This document shows positions 1-7,626 of a stretch of DNA of 64,000 nt, piece by piece. The stretch spans positions 248,576 to 312,575 of the forward strand of contig JABUFB010000002.1 in assembly GCA_013314775.1 (NCBI GenBank), read 5' to 3'. The notes under the pieces are model-generated. The model searched no databases, had not been told where the DNA came from, and was given only the letters and a program-made list of their open reading frames with translations. This stretch comes from Armatimonadota bacterium (lineage in GTDB: Bacteria; Armatimonadota; Zipacnadia; Zipacnadales; JABUFB01). The stretch's first letter is position 1. Every line of letters begins with the position of its first letter. The translations under genes and the position numbers were made by a program.

Positions 1-1
1 C

Positions 2-892
2 TGGAAATACGACCGTGTCACGAACGACTATGTCCTGCTGCATCCTGTTCTTGGACAAAGCACGGCAGTGGAAGCCTGGTGCGGGTTCTGGGTGCTCGCG
101 GAGAAGGAGTGCAGCTTGACGCTGATGCGGCCGTCAGGCACGGCGGGTGTCGCGGCGGCGAGTAAGCAGGCCGTCCCTGCCGGCGAGTGGCCGCTGCAGA
201 TTGTCGCGCACGGCAAGGGCAACGTGGATTCTGCGAACTACTGCGGGGTGTCCAGCGCGCCCAGCGGGATTATCTCTCCTCCCGCCGCCGGCGGCGGGGT
301 GACACTGAACTTCCAGGCCAAGGGCTCAAGCAGTGCACAGTGTGCGACAGCCTTCGAGACTGCCGCACGGCCGGCAATGGAATGGCCGTTCACGGTAAGC
401 TGGCAGAAGCCGCAAGGCACAGTGAGGCTGGAATGGCCCGACTTGAGCCGGGTGCCGCGAGAGTACTCGCTGGTACTGGAGGACCTGGATACCGGCCGCA
501 CGCTGAGCATGAGACATCAGACGTCGTATTCTGTGGATGCAACGTCTGCGGAGGGCACGCGGCGGTTCGTGGTGAAGGCTAGCCAGCAGACTTCGGGCGG
601 GGTGCAGATCACGGCGATGTCCGCACAGACAACGGCGGTCGGCGCCCAGGTTGCGTTCACCCTATCCACCGCAGCGACATGCGATGTGGCAATACTGAAC
701 ATCGCGGGACGGCGGGTTGGAACAGTTGAGACGGGTAAGGTGCGGGGCGCCGGAGCTAACGTGGTGGTGTGGAACGGGCGCAATGATGGGGGCTCGCGGG
801 TGCCTGCCGGACAGTATCTTGTGCGAATAACCGCTCAGTCTGACGACGGAACGAGCACTTCAGCCTTGCGCAGTATGCGCATTGGCAACTAA
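2..892 (+). CDS. Secreted protein with C-terminal FlgD-type Ig domain (5' partial)
   Basis: The reading frame is already open at base 2, so the gene starts upstream of the window. About 296 residues are visible. The first part has a pattern common in surface proteins of carbohydrate degraders (a 'CGFWVLAEKECSLTL' stretch, a short beta-rich module). The last ~95 residues, from 'TAMSAQTTAVGAQVAFTLS' on, form an FlgD-type immunoglobulin-like module with the typical 'VVVWNGRNDGGSRVPAGQY' motif ahead of a beta strand and the stop. In secreted proteins this module is a terminal beta-sandwich and does not imply a role in the flagellar hook. No catalytic motif is visible. The function is unknown; it is probably extracellular, but the signal peptide would lie outside the window. 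Confidence 0.75.
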   Translation, partial: WKYDRVTNDYVLLHPVLGQSTAVEAWCGFWVLAEKECSLTLMRPSGTAGVAAASKQAVPAGEWPLQIVAHGKGNVDSANYCGVSSAPSGIISPPAAGGGVTLNFQAKGSSSAQCATAFETAARPAMEWPFTVSWQKPQGTVRLEWPDLSRVPREYSLVLEDLDTGRTLSMRHQTSYSVDATSAEGTRRFVVKASQQTSGGVQITAMSAQTTAVGAQVAFTLSTAATCDVAILNIAGRRVGTVETGKVRGAGANVVVWNGRNDGGSRVPAGQYLVRITAQSDDGTSTSALRSMRIGN

Positions 893-995
893 AATAGGTC
901 GGCAGCTGCGTCCGCCTGCCGGATGCGGGCTGGCAGTCGTATGCCGAGGTGTCTGAAGTCTACGAGGTCCAACATACCTCGGGAGGGTTCGTGGC

Positions 996-2090
996 ATGTC
1001 ACGAACAGCCTGGATGCTACCGCTGGTGCTGCTGGTGCTCATCGTTTTCGCTGGTTGTGGTGGTGACGACGCCGTTGTGCCTCAGGACGACGGCAACGCG
1101 CCGCACCCGGACAACGCTACAGTCGCAGGACGCGTAGTGAAGGCGGACAACCCCAATCCGACTCAGCCCGCTGAGGGTCTGAGCCGGGCCGTGGTCACAG
1201 AGCCCTCGACAGGGCGCAGCGTTGAAACCGATTCAACGGGTGCCTTCGTCCTTACCGGGCTGCCGGCCAGCAACAATCTGCTGATCAACGCCTCGGTGCC
1301 GCGGTCGGGTGAATACGACTCGGCGCACCTGTATGTGCAGACGACGCGCAACCAGGTCACTCAGGTTGAAATCTCGGTTCTGCCGGTTGCCCTGGGCAAA
1401 CCGACCGCGCTGGCGATCGGGCCCGAGAATGTGACCGTGGAGGCCGGCGCGTCGGTGCAGTACACGGCCACCGTCGCTTTTGGCGCACAGGTCGTGCAGG
1501 TGCAGCCATCCTGGACGCTGCTGAACGATCCGGTGGGGGCGTTCCAATACAACGGGCGGCCAGGCAGGTTCGTGACTACCCAAGCCGGCGTGGGGCGAAT
1601 TCGGGGCACTGTGGGGGATCTGGTTGCGGAGACCACCTTGACGGTCGTCGGATCCAGGCCGCCGGACATCAGTTCGGTGTTCGCTTCGCACAGCGTTGAC
1701 CGGCCTGTGGCGGCTACGGGTGGAAATGTGACCGTAACTGCGGCGGTCAGCGACGGGGACGGCGTGCGCCATGTTTACCTGGACGTGTTCCCGCAGCATG
1801 CGGCGCCGGAGGCCCCGATCGCCGGGACGCTCATAGCCGGCGCTTCGGATGACGGTACCTGGCGCATCGTGTATCCGGCCCCTGCCAACAGCAACCAGCC
1901 CAATGCCCAGGGCGTGCAGGCGCCGCAGATGTACAGCATGCGCGTTCGAGCGCTGGACGCTGACGAGCCTGCGCCGGGAACTTTGACCCCGGCCGAACTG
2001 GCGCAGTGGTACCGGGATCATCAGACGACCTCGGACTGGCTGGACTTCGCGGTGTCCGGGCTGGAAGCTCCTCCGCCTCCGTCCGGGTAG
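996..2090 (+). CDS. Surface lipoprotein with carboxypeptidase-regulatory-like and Ig-like domains
   Basis: 364 residues. The N-terminus is a lipoprotein signal: a hydrophobic core followed by the lipobox FAGC, with the lipidated cysteine at residue 21 and a 'GGDD' tether. Residues ~40-130 look like a carboxypeptidase regulatory-like (CarboxypepD_reg) beta-sandwich ('VAGRVVKADN', 'STGAFVLTGLPA'). Residues ~135-215 look like a bacterial Ig-like module ('VTVEAGASVQYTATV'), and ~225-355 is another beta-rich module with a 'VSDGDGVRHVYLDV' motif. A Shine-Dalgarno GGGAGGG at 981-987 sits 9 nt before the ATG and fixes the start. The protein has no enzyme motif and is probably a structural or binding protein on the cell envelope. 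It follows the partial gene by 103 nt. Confidence 0.8.
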   Translation: MSRTAWMLPLVLLVLIVFAGCGGDDAVVPQDDGNAPHPDNATVAGRVVKADNPNPTQPAEGLSRAVVTEPSTGRSVETDSTGAFVLTGLPASNNLLINASVPRSGEYDSAHLYVQTTRNQVTQVEISVLPVALGKPTALAIGPENVTVEAGASVQYTATVAFGAQVVQVQPSWTLLNDPVGAFQYNGRPGRFVTTQAGVGRIRGTVGDLVAETTLTVVGSRPPDISSVFASHSVDRPVAATGGNVTVTAAVSDGDGVRHVYLDVFPQHAAPEAPIAGTLIAGASDDGTWRIVYPAPANSNQPNAQGVQAPQMYSMRVRALDADEPAPGTLTPAELAQWYRDHQTTSDWLDFAVSGLEAPPPPSG

Positions 2091-2121
2091 CGACGCCGCC
2101 AATTGAAGGCAGTGTCTTACG

Positions 2122-2158
2122 CGGCCAGGGGGCTGTATGCTTCCTGGCCGTTTCGTTT
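2122..2158 (+). terminator. Rho-independent terminator after the lipoprotein gene
   Basis: A perfect 8-bp stem, CGGCCAGG (2122-2129) with CCTGGCCG (2143-2150), closes a 13-nt loop and is followed by TTTCGTTT. It lies 31 nt past the stop of the lipoprotein gene and separates it from the sigma70 promoter at 2243. Confidence 0.8.
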
Positions 2159-2242
2159 ACCGGTTTTCATATGCCCGCCTGAGCGATGAGACGGGCCGTG
2201 AATAGCGTGCCGAAAAAAAGGACGAGATTCTGAGGAAAACCC

Positions 2243-2270
2243 TTGACACAGAGATGCGAGGGGGTATAAT
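2243..2270 (+). promoter_or_regulatory. Consensus sigma70 promoter (TTGACA-16-TATAAT)
   Basis: TTGACA at 2243-2248 and TATAAT at 2265-2270 are separated by 16 bp. Both hexamers match the consensus exactly. The predicted start of transcription is near 2277, 39 nt before the ATG of the membrane-protein gene and exactly where the palindromic operator begins. Confidence 0.9.
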
Positions 2271-2276
2271 GCTCAC

Positions 2277-2303
2277 AAATCAGTTTGTAGCGCAAACTGA
2301 TTT
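2277..2303. promoter_or_regulatory. 27-bp palindromic operator over the transcription start
   Basis: AAATCAGTTTG (2277-2287) and CAAACTGATTT (2293-2303) are perfect 11-bp inverted arms around TAGCG. The site starts about 7 bp after the -10 box, so a bound dimer would block initiation or escape. The second gene of the transcript encodes a winged-helix DNA-binding protein, the obvious candidate ligand. Autorepression is inference. Confidence 0.8.
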
Positions 2304-2315
2304 GCGGGCGGGGAA

Positions 2316-3038
2316 ATGGCGAACCTGAGTGAGCTTGAGCGTCTCAAACGGCTCGCAGACAACACAAGGCTTTACGCGCGATCGAAGGGGCTTACGCTCC
2401 TAGGTCAGGGCATCCTGTTCACAGCCGGGACTTGGCCGCTCCTGTGCACAGTGCTCTACTCGCCGAAGCTGCCGCCGGTGGGGTCGGTCGTCCTGTACCT
2501 TCTCAGCAGTAGTTTCTTCCTGTTCACGGTGTGGGCAGCGCTGCAGTGCTTGCCGCAACGGCTCGAGGAGTTCTACTACGCCCGAGTGGGCACGGCCTCG
2601 GCCAGCCCCCGTGAGACGCCGGACTGGGCCCGGTTCGTGGCTCCCCTGTGCATTATGGCCCCCCTCGGCGCGTCGGGGATCGGGGTCCTGGATGCGTGGC
2701 AGGCAACGGTGGTCGGTTTGACCGCTTTCGGCCTGTATATGTATACCACGGGACACTACGAACTTCGCGAGCCGGCGACAGAGATGATCGGGGCTATCAC
2801 GGTACTGTGTGGTGGGCTGGTCGCAGCGGTGCCGTCCCTTGCGCTGAAGCCGGGAGCGGTGGATGGGCCGGATTGGTTAGTCGGGGTACTCGAGGCAGAC
2901 TATGCAGCGCTAAGTATAACGATGTGGTTGACGGTGGGATGGGTGGTTTCGGCACTGGCATTGCACGCATACAGCAAATGGCTTCTGTCCGAACTCAGCC
3001 GCGAAGCTGGGGGTGAGACGAAGGATGAAGACGAGTGA
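2316..3038 (+). CDS. Six-helix integral membrane protein of unknown function
   Basis: 240 residues. There are about six hydrophobic spans: ~27-48, ~56-77, ~107-124, ~129-146, ~157-176 and ~197-219. A short polar N-terminus contains a Leu/Arg-rich helix ('LSELERLKRLADNTRLYARS'), and the C-terminal tail is acidic (KDEDE). I do not recognise a transporter signature. The gene is first in a two-gene operon with a strong, operator-covered promoter, and it overlaps the winged-helix regulator gene by 14 nt, so the two are probably made together. Membrane protein plus HTH regulator pairs often respond to envelope or small-molecule signals. The role here is unknown. Confidence 0.8.
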   Translation: MANLSELERLKRLADNTRLYARSKGLTLLGQGILFTAGTWPLLCTVLYSPKLPPVGSVVLYLLSSSFFLFTVWAALQCLPQRLEEFYYARVGTASASPRETPDWARFVAPLCIMAPLGASGIGVLDAWQATVVGLTAFGLYMYTTGHYELREPATEMIGAITVLCGGLVAAVPSLALKPGAVDGPDWLVGVLEADYAALSITMWLTVGWVVSALALHAYSKWLLSELSREAGGETKDEDE

Positions 3039-3372
3039 AGCGGGCGTCCCAGCCCTGGATCGGCTCATACACGAGCCCGCGCGTCTGGCGATCCTGTCCG
3101 CGCTCAGCCAGGTGGAGGAAGTGGATTTCAACTATCTGCGCATGGCATTGGGCCTGAGCCGTGGAAACCTGTCCTCGCACATGACCAAGCTTTCCGAAGC
3201 CGGTTATGTGACGATCAACAAGCAATTCCTGGGAAGCACCCCGCACACCACATACCGTATCACGCCGAAGGGCAGCGAAGCCCTGTCAGGTTACTGGGCG
3301 CAGTTGGAGGCACTCAGGGCGCCGCTGCAGGGAACGGTCCGAGGTGTTCGAGAGGCACCGGCGGCGGGTTGA
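3025..3372 (+). CDS. Winged-helix transcriptional regulator (HTH_34/MarR-like)
   Basis: 115 residues from the ATG at 3025; a GTG at 3013 would add four. The whole protein is one winged helix-turn-helix domain: 'HEPARLAILSALSQVEEVDF', then 'LRMALGLSRGNLSSHMTKLS' as the recognition-helix region, 'AGYVTINKQF' and the wing 'TTYRITPKGSEAL'. This layout fits the winged-helix family PF13601 and related ArsR/MarR-type dimeric repressors. It is the distal gene of the operon under the 2277-2303 palindrome, whose two-fold symmetry fits a dimer. Probably it represses its own operon and senses something through its membrane-protein partner or a ligand. Confidence 0.85.
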   Translation: MKTSEAGVPALDRLIHEPARLAILSALSQVEEVDFNYLRMALGLSRGNLSSHMTKLSEAGYVTINKQFLGSTPHTTYRITPKGSEALSGYWAQLEALRAPLQGTVRGVREAPAAG

Positions 3373-3495
3373 CGCAAAGATTACGCGCTTCTTGAACGAA
3401 ACATGAGTTGAGGACTCAAGGTGCCGACGTAGAATGCCGTAAGACAACTTGGCCAACCTCAGCAGGTAATCAATCCAGGGGTCTGGTACCATCCC

Positions 3496-3534
3496 GAGAA
3501 GCCACCGGTTCGCGCCCGGTGGCTTCTCCCTTTT
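3496..3534 (+). terminator. Rho-independent terminator after the winged-helix operon
   Basis: A perfect 13-bp stem, GAGAAGCCACCGG (3496-3508) with CCGGTGGCTTCTC (3516-3528), has a 7-nt loop and is followed by CCTTTT. It is 124 nt past the regulator stop, so the transcript carries a long 3' untranslated segment (3373-3495) with no coding pattern I can support. Confidence 0.8.
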
Positions 3535-3540
3535 CCGGTC

Positions 3541-3845
3541 CTGATATTGGGGTGCAGTTGTCCTGGCAGGACCCGTCTGTATGCGCGGCGAACTGGCTTT
3601 CGCCAATGGGATGTCACGGAAGATCGAGATGCGACATTGTATGTGTTCGCCGGCGCCAAGCAAGCCGCCCCTGGACTTGCCGCGGGGAGCACCGGCTCTT
3701 GGAGGGCGCGCGCAAAACTGCATTTCGCAGACCCTAGCGCCATTCTGCGGGTTCAGGAAGGCTGGACCACAGGCAGGTCGGTGTACGAGCGCGACATCGG
3801 CTGCCCGGGGTGCCTTGCACTTATGCGAAAAGGGGAGTGAACCGG
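3541..3845 (+). other. Non-coding leader-like region before the SagB-type gene
   Basis: About 300 nt without a credible gene; short open frames here lack Shine-Dalgarno sites and family resemblance. It contains the palindrome GTCCTG-G-CAGGAC at 3560-3572 and a hairpin GGCGAA/TTCGCC at 3587-3592/3599-3604, followed by GC-rich sequence up to AGGGGAG just before the next ATG. It could be a structured 5' leader or an operator region. I recognise no riboswitch class. Confidence 0.35.
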
Positions 3846-4592
3846 ATGAGCGCACAATCGGAACGCCCGCGCGGGATTGGACCGGGGTACCAGTACGATA
3901 CGAAGTACTCTCCCGACCGTCCGCCGCCTGCGTGCGAATGGGCTCGGCCCACAGCGGCGTTCAAGCGGTATGAAAACCCCATCGCGCGGATTGGTTTGCC
4001 GGAGCCAGTGAAGAGCGGCGGGCCGGGGCTATGGGAGACGATCATGAGTCGGCGCTCGGAAAGGCGTTTCTCTGCGGATGAGATGAGCCTTCGGGACCTG
4101 TCCCAGTTGCTGTGGGCGACGCAGGGAATCACCGGTGAAGTGCCGGGCTTCAAGCTGCGCGCGACAGGATCGGCAGGGGCACTGTACCCCAATGAGACTT
4201 ACCTGGTGCTCAACCGCGTGGAGGGTCTCGAGCCCGGCATCGCGCATTACGATGTTCAGGAACACTCGCTGGCCCTGCTCTACCAGGGGAAAGCAGGACA
4301 GGCGTGCGCGGATGCGTGCCTCGGGCAGCGTTTCTGCGCCAGTGCCCAGGTTGTATTTGCCTGGGGCGCCGTTGTGAGCAGAAGCGCCCAGAAATATGGC
4401 GACCGTTGCTATCGGTACATCTACCTGGATGCGGGACATATCGGCGGACAGTTGCAGCTGGCAGCGGTAGCACTGGGTTTGGGCAGCGTGAACATCGGGG
4501 CGTTCTACGATGACGCAGTGAACCGCCTGTTCGGGCTGGACGGTGTGCAGGAGACCGTCGTGTACCTCACCGCCGTGGGCCGGCCACGCTGA
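3846..4592 (+). CDS. SagB/ThcOx-type nitroreductase-family oxidoreductase
   Basis: 248 residues from the ATG at 3846, preceded by AGGGGAG. The fold is the FMN-dependent nitroreductase superfamily. 'SRRSERRFS' near residue 67 is the flavin-phosphate-binding motif. 'GSAGALYPNETYLV' is the SagB/ThcOx 'PSAGALYP' motif. 'DAGHIGGQLQLAAVALGLG' is the C-terminal dimer/FMN motif, and the family end 'VVYLTAVGRP' is intact. Family members oxidise azolines in peptide natural products or carry out less specific flavin redox reactions. No precursor peptide or cyclodehydratase is nearby, so the substrate is unknown. The next gene starts 12 nt downstream, which suggests a two-gene operon. Confidence 0.85.
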   Translation: MSAQSERPRGIGPGYQYDTKYSPDRPPPACEWARPTAAFKRYENPIARIGLPEPVKSGGPGLWETIMSRRSERRFSADEMSLRDLSQLLWATQGITGEVPGFKLRATGSAGALYPNETYLVLNRVEGLEPGIAHYDVQEHSLALLYQGKAGQACADACLGQRFCASAQVVFAWGAVVSRSAQKYGDRCYRYIYLDAGHIGGQLQLAAVALGLGSVNIGAFYDDAVNRLFGLDGVQETVVYLTAVGRPR

Positions 4593-4604
4593 GGTTCGGG
4601 GAGC

Positions 4605-7007
4605 ATGAACGCTGGACTGCAAAGAACGGCCACGTGTTTCGTGATCACCAGCGGATTTGTGGCGGGCGTCGCTCAGGTACTGCTGATCCGCGAACTGCTC
4701 CTGTCCTGTTTCGGCAATGAGATATCGCTGGGGCTGATGCTGTCGGCATGGCTGGTATGCGGCGCAGCCGGAGTGGCCCTGGCCTGCAGGTGGCGATCGG
4801 GACCGCCGGCCCTCAGCGCGAGCGTACTGCGGGCAGCAAAACTGGCGGCCTCACTTGCGCCGGGGTTACTGCTATCGCTGGTGTACGCGAGGACCTACCA
4901 GACGCTGGCGAACGCCGTCCCCACCTGGATTGCGCTTGTTGCGGAGTCAATCCCCCTCCTGGCGCGCATCATCCGGGTGCATCTGGCCGCACAGCCCGGG
5001 GAGATGCTGGGCCCGGTGCACCTGGGGCTGATCAGCTTCGGAACCGCGCTGGCACCGGCGATGCTCTGCGGCGCGCTGTTTGCGGTGGGCCTGCGGATCT
5101 ACGAACAGACCCGCTGTGGGGCCGGCGATTCAGCCGGGCGGGCATACGCGCTGGACGCGGTGGGACATCTCGTGGGCGGCGTGCTACTGGGCGCGGCTGT
5201 TGTGACGGTTCTGAACCCGTTCGCGGTGTGCGTTGCGGCGACGTCAGTCCTTTGGGCGGCCAGCGGAATGCTCGCGGGGGCAGCGGGAGTGGGAAGCAAG
5301 CGCCTCGCAATCGGTGGCCTCGTCGCAGTGCTGATCCTGGCGGCCGCCTGCGTTCCGCTGCAGGCAGTGACCACACGCATTCGGTGGCAGGGGCAAGAGT
5401 TGCTCGGGCAGGTCAGTTCGATCTACGGGCATATGGCGGTTGCCCGGCAAGGCACGAGCGGGCTGGTGTTTTTCCAGAACGGTGCTCCGACAGGGACCTC
5501 ACCTGCAATGCCCTCGGTGGAGGAAGTGGTGCATTTCACGCTGCTGCAGCACCCCGACCCGCAGCGCGTGCTGCTGATCGGTGGCGGGGCCACCGGGGGA
5601 CTGGCAGAGGTCCTGAAGCACAAGCCAGAGCGGGTGACCTATGCGGAGATCGATCCGGCGCTGCTCGAACTGGCCGGGAGGTGGCTCACAGGGCCGGATG
5701 CGGCGGCCCTCCGAGACCCGCGGGTAGAGAAGCTGATCGTGGATGGCCGGCTTCTGGTCAAGCAGGCGGCCCACGGAGTACGGGAAAAATACGACGCGAT
5801 CATCAATCTCCTGCCTGACCCCTCGACTGCTCTGCTCAATCGTTTCTACACCCAGGAATGGTTTCGCGAGGCATCATTAGCGCTGAACAAGGGTGGTGTG
5901 CTGGGCTGGCGAATGTCGTCGAGTCGCCACCATTTCCGGGAGTCGCTGCGCCGGCTGAACCGCAGCATCATGCAGGCGGCGACCGCGAGTTTCCCCTCGA
6001 TCGCGATGATGCCGGGCGAGGACGCGCTGACAGTGGTGCAGGGGGACGATTCGGCCAAGCTGACCGAGACCTTCGCGGTGATGGCGCAGCGCATGGAAGA
6101 GCGCGGGGTGCAGGCTGATTATTTCCGCATTATGGCCCCGGATCACCTGCTGCGCCAGAACAGGGATTTCGTGGTGGCAGAACTGGCCAAGGGGCCCATG
6201 GTGCGCACCAACCGCGACCAGGTGCCGGTGGGGTACTTCTACGACCAGGCGGTGTGGCTGGGGTTCTACTTCCCGGGAGCCGAGGACGTGTATGTGCGAA
6301 TCGGGGGGCTGCGGCTGTCGAACCTGCTGGCTCCCGGTCTGGTGCTTCTGGCGGCGCTCCTCGCTGCGGGAGTTTGGCGGTCAGGCAGAGCGCTTTATGT
6401 GCCGGCGGCGGTACTTGTCACGGGCGCCCTGGGGATGGCGCTGGAGTTGTGCATTCTGTTCGCTTTCCAGGCGTACCACGGCTATGTGTACCGGCTGGCG
6501 GGCCTTGTGATCGGGGCGTTCATGGTGGGCCTCGCATCGGGCGCGGTGCTGGCGGCTCGTCTGATGGCGGCGCGACCGGAGGCGCGTTCCGTGGCGTGGT
6601 GGCTGGCGGGGAGCCAGCTGGCATTGGGCCTAGTTGCGCTTGGGCTGCCGGGAGTGATGGCGCACATCGGCGAGAATGAGACGCTCGCGGTCCACTTGCC
6701 CACTCTCGCAGTGGGGGTTTTCGCGGGGCTGACCGGTCTCGTGGGTTTCGTGGTGGGTGTCCAGTTCCCCCTGGCCACCCGGACGGCGCGGGATGCGCGT
6801 GGCGCGGTTGAGGATGCCGAAAACGGGCAGGCGCGGTCAGCAGCTACTCTGTATGCGGCGGATCTTGTGGGCGCGGCGCTGGGTGCGGCAACGCTGGGCG
6901 CCGTGCTGATCCCGGTGCTGGGCATTCCACAGACGTGCATTGCAGCGGCTTGCGCGAGCGGGGGGATGGCTCTGGCGCTTGGGCTCAGGGCGTGGTTTGT
7001 GAGGTAG
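4605..7007 (+). CDS. Membrane-embedded spermidine-synthase-like protein
   Basis: 800 residues in three parts. Residues 1-~265 carry about seven transmembrane segments, starting with 'AQVLLIRELLLSCFGNEISL', a motif typical of membrane-fused spermine/spermidine synthase-like proteins. Residues ~275-560 form a Rossmann-type aminopropyltransferase/methyltransferase domain with 'VLLIGGGATGGLAEVLKH' and 'VTYAEIDPALLELA' (nucleoside-binding acidic residue) and 'YDAIINLLPDPSTALLNRFY' around the active-site strand. Residues ~575-800 contain another six or so membrane spans. True polyamine synthesis is doubtful, because fused proteins of this kind occur in many bacteria without a proven substrate. It follows the SagB-type gene by 12 nt. 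Confidence 0.8.
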   Translation: MNAGLQRTATCFVITSGFVAGVAQVLLIRELLLSCFGNEISLGLMLSAWLVCGAAGVALACRWRSGPPALSASVLRAAKLAASLAPGLLLSLVYARTYQTLANAVPTWIALVAESIPLLARIIRVHLAAQPGEMLGPVHLGLISFGTALAPAMLCGALFAVGLRIYEQTRCGAGDSAGRAYALDAVGHLVGGVLLGAAVVTVLNPFAVCVAATSVLWAASGMLAGAAGVGSKRLAIGGLVAVLILAAACVPLQAVTTRIRWQGQELLGQVSSIYGHMAVARQGTSGLVFFQNGAPTGTSPAMPSVEEVVHFTLLQHPDPQRVLLIGGGATGGLAEVLKHKPERVTYAEIDPALLELAGRWLTGPDAAALRDPRVEKLIVDGRLLVKQAAHGVREKYDAIINLLPDPSTALLNRFYTQEWFREASLALNKGGVLGWRMSSSRHHFRESLRRLNRSIMQAATASFPSIAMMPGEDALTVVQGDDSAKLTETFAVMAQRMEERGVQADYFRIMAPDHLLRQNRDFVVAELAKGPMVRTNRDQVPVGYFYDQAVWLGFYFPGAEDVYVRIGGLRLSNLLAPGLVLLAALLAAGVWRSGRALYVPAAVLVTGALGMALELCILFAFQAYHGYVYRLAGLVIGAFMVGLASGAVLAARLMAARPEARSVAWWLAGSQLALGLVALGLPGVMAHIGENETLAVHLPTLAVGVFAGLTGLVGFVVGVQFPLATRTARDARGAVEDAENGQARSAATLYAADLVGAALGAATLGAVLIPVLGIPQTCIAAACASGGMALALGLRAWFVR

Positions 7008-7018
7008 GGGAAGGGCGA

Positions 7019-7044
7019 CCGACTGACGCCAGGTGGCCAGTCGG
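7019..7044 (+). terminator. Possible terminator hairpin
   Basis: CCGACTG (7019-7025) pairs with CAGTCGG (7038-7044), with an inner GCC/GGC extension. It begins 12 nt after the spermidine-synthase-like stop. There is no clear T-tract, so intrinsic termination is uncertain. Confidence 0.4.
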
Positions 7045-7184
7045 TATACGCACCGAATTCGGATACGGCTCGAGTTCGGGTGCCGGTTCCCCACTGTCGG
7101 GCGGACAGCGTGCCCTGCATCCGGCAGAGGCGGACGGTGCCGAGACATTTGCCCCACGCGGCGGGAATAGGCGTCCTTGCGTAG

Positions 7185-7203
7185 GCCGACCGTCTCGGTC
7201 GGC
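7185..7203. terminator. Perfect hairpin ahead of the DNA-repair operon
   Basis: GCCGACCG (7185-7192) and CGGTCGGC (7196-7203) form a perfect 8-bp stem with a TCT loop, followed by GAAATAGATT. It sits between the GC-rich end of one operon and the AT-rich promoter of the next. It may be a terminator or a dispersed palindromic repeat. Confidence 0.5.
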
Positions 7204-7216
7204 GAAATAGATTGTA

Positions 7217-7245
7217 TTGACTATCGAACATTTATTTGATATACT
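7217..7245 (+). promoter_or_regulatory. Sigma70 promoter for the DUF6504-dnaE2 operon
   Basis: TTGACT (7217-7222) and TATACT (7240-7245) are spaced by 17 bp in a short AT-rich island that contrasts with the GC-rich surroundings. The predicted start is near 7252, about 72 nt before the ATG. Confidence 0.75.
7224..7239. promoter_or_regulatory. LexA-box-like palindrome between -35 and -10
   Basis: TCGAACATTTATTTGA resembles the Gram-positive/actinobacterial LexA box TCGAAC-N4-GTTCGA: the left half is perfect and the right half matches 4 of 6. It fills the spacer of the promoter, an ideal place for repression. The assignment rests on the pattern and on the DnaE2-type gene downstream. Confidence 0.5.
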
Positions 7246-7289
7246 TCAAATGCTGGCTCACAGGCCGGCATTATTTTCTCTCGCATTAT

Positions 7290-7303
7290 AGAACATATAT
7301 TCG
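7290..7303. promoter_or_regulatory. Second LexA-box-like repeat in the 5' leader
   Basis: AGAACATATATTCG matches CGAAC-N4-GTTCG at 8 of 10 half-site positions. It lies about 40 nt after the predicted start site and 20 nt before the first gene. Confidence 0.45.
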
Positions 7304-7323
7304 TTAGACCATAGGCGAATATC

Positions 7324-7587
7324 ATGGGAAAAGTCATCAATGAGCCGATTCAGATCAGTCGCAAGCTCTCGCTGTTCAATCACCGGATGGTTCCGGATCG
7401 TTTCACCTGGCGCGGGAAGGACTACCGGGTGAATCAGATTGGCGGGGAGTGGAGGGTACTGGGCAGGTGGTGGCAGGGGGAGGGTGAGCGCCGGTATGTG
7501 CGGGCGATCACGCCGCAGGGGCTTGCCATGGATCTTTGTCACGACACGGGCACGGGCGTTTGGTTCCTGCACGCTCTGCAGGACTGA
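7324..7587 (+). CDS. DUF6504-family protein
   Basis: 87 residues with a compact pattern rich in Trp/Arg: 'MVPDRFTWRGKDYRVNQIGG', 'WRVLGRWW' and 'LCHDTGTGVWFLHAL'. This matches the DUF6504 family as I know it, a small beta-rich module found next to or fused with Y-family polymerase (ImuB-like) and dnaE2 genes in mutagenic repair cassettes. The DnaE2-type gene follows after 39 nt, which supports a repair role. No ImuA/ImuB partner is in the window. The biochemical function is unknown. Confidence 0.7.
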   Translation: MGKVINEPIQISRKLSLFNHRMVPDRFTWRGKDYRVNQIGGEWRVLGRWWQGEGERRYVRAITPQGLAMDLCHDTGTGVWFLHALQD

Positions 7588-7626
7588 AGGCGATGCAATT
7601 GCACGGTTTCACCGGGGCGAAACCGC

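Noticed and set aside
3373-3540. tRNA- or small-RNA-like segment (GGTTCGCGCC near a stem)
   Set aside because: The stem is a 13-bp terminator hairpin with a T-rich tail; no cloverleaf, anticodon arm or CCA-end pairing can be drawn.
4748-5818. 356-codon + strand frame inside the spermidine-synthase-like gene
   Set aside because: Arg/Gly/Ala-rich out-of-frame translation of a conserved gene, no start signal.
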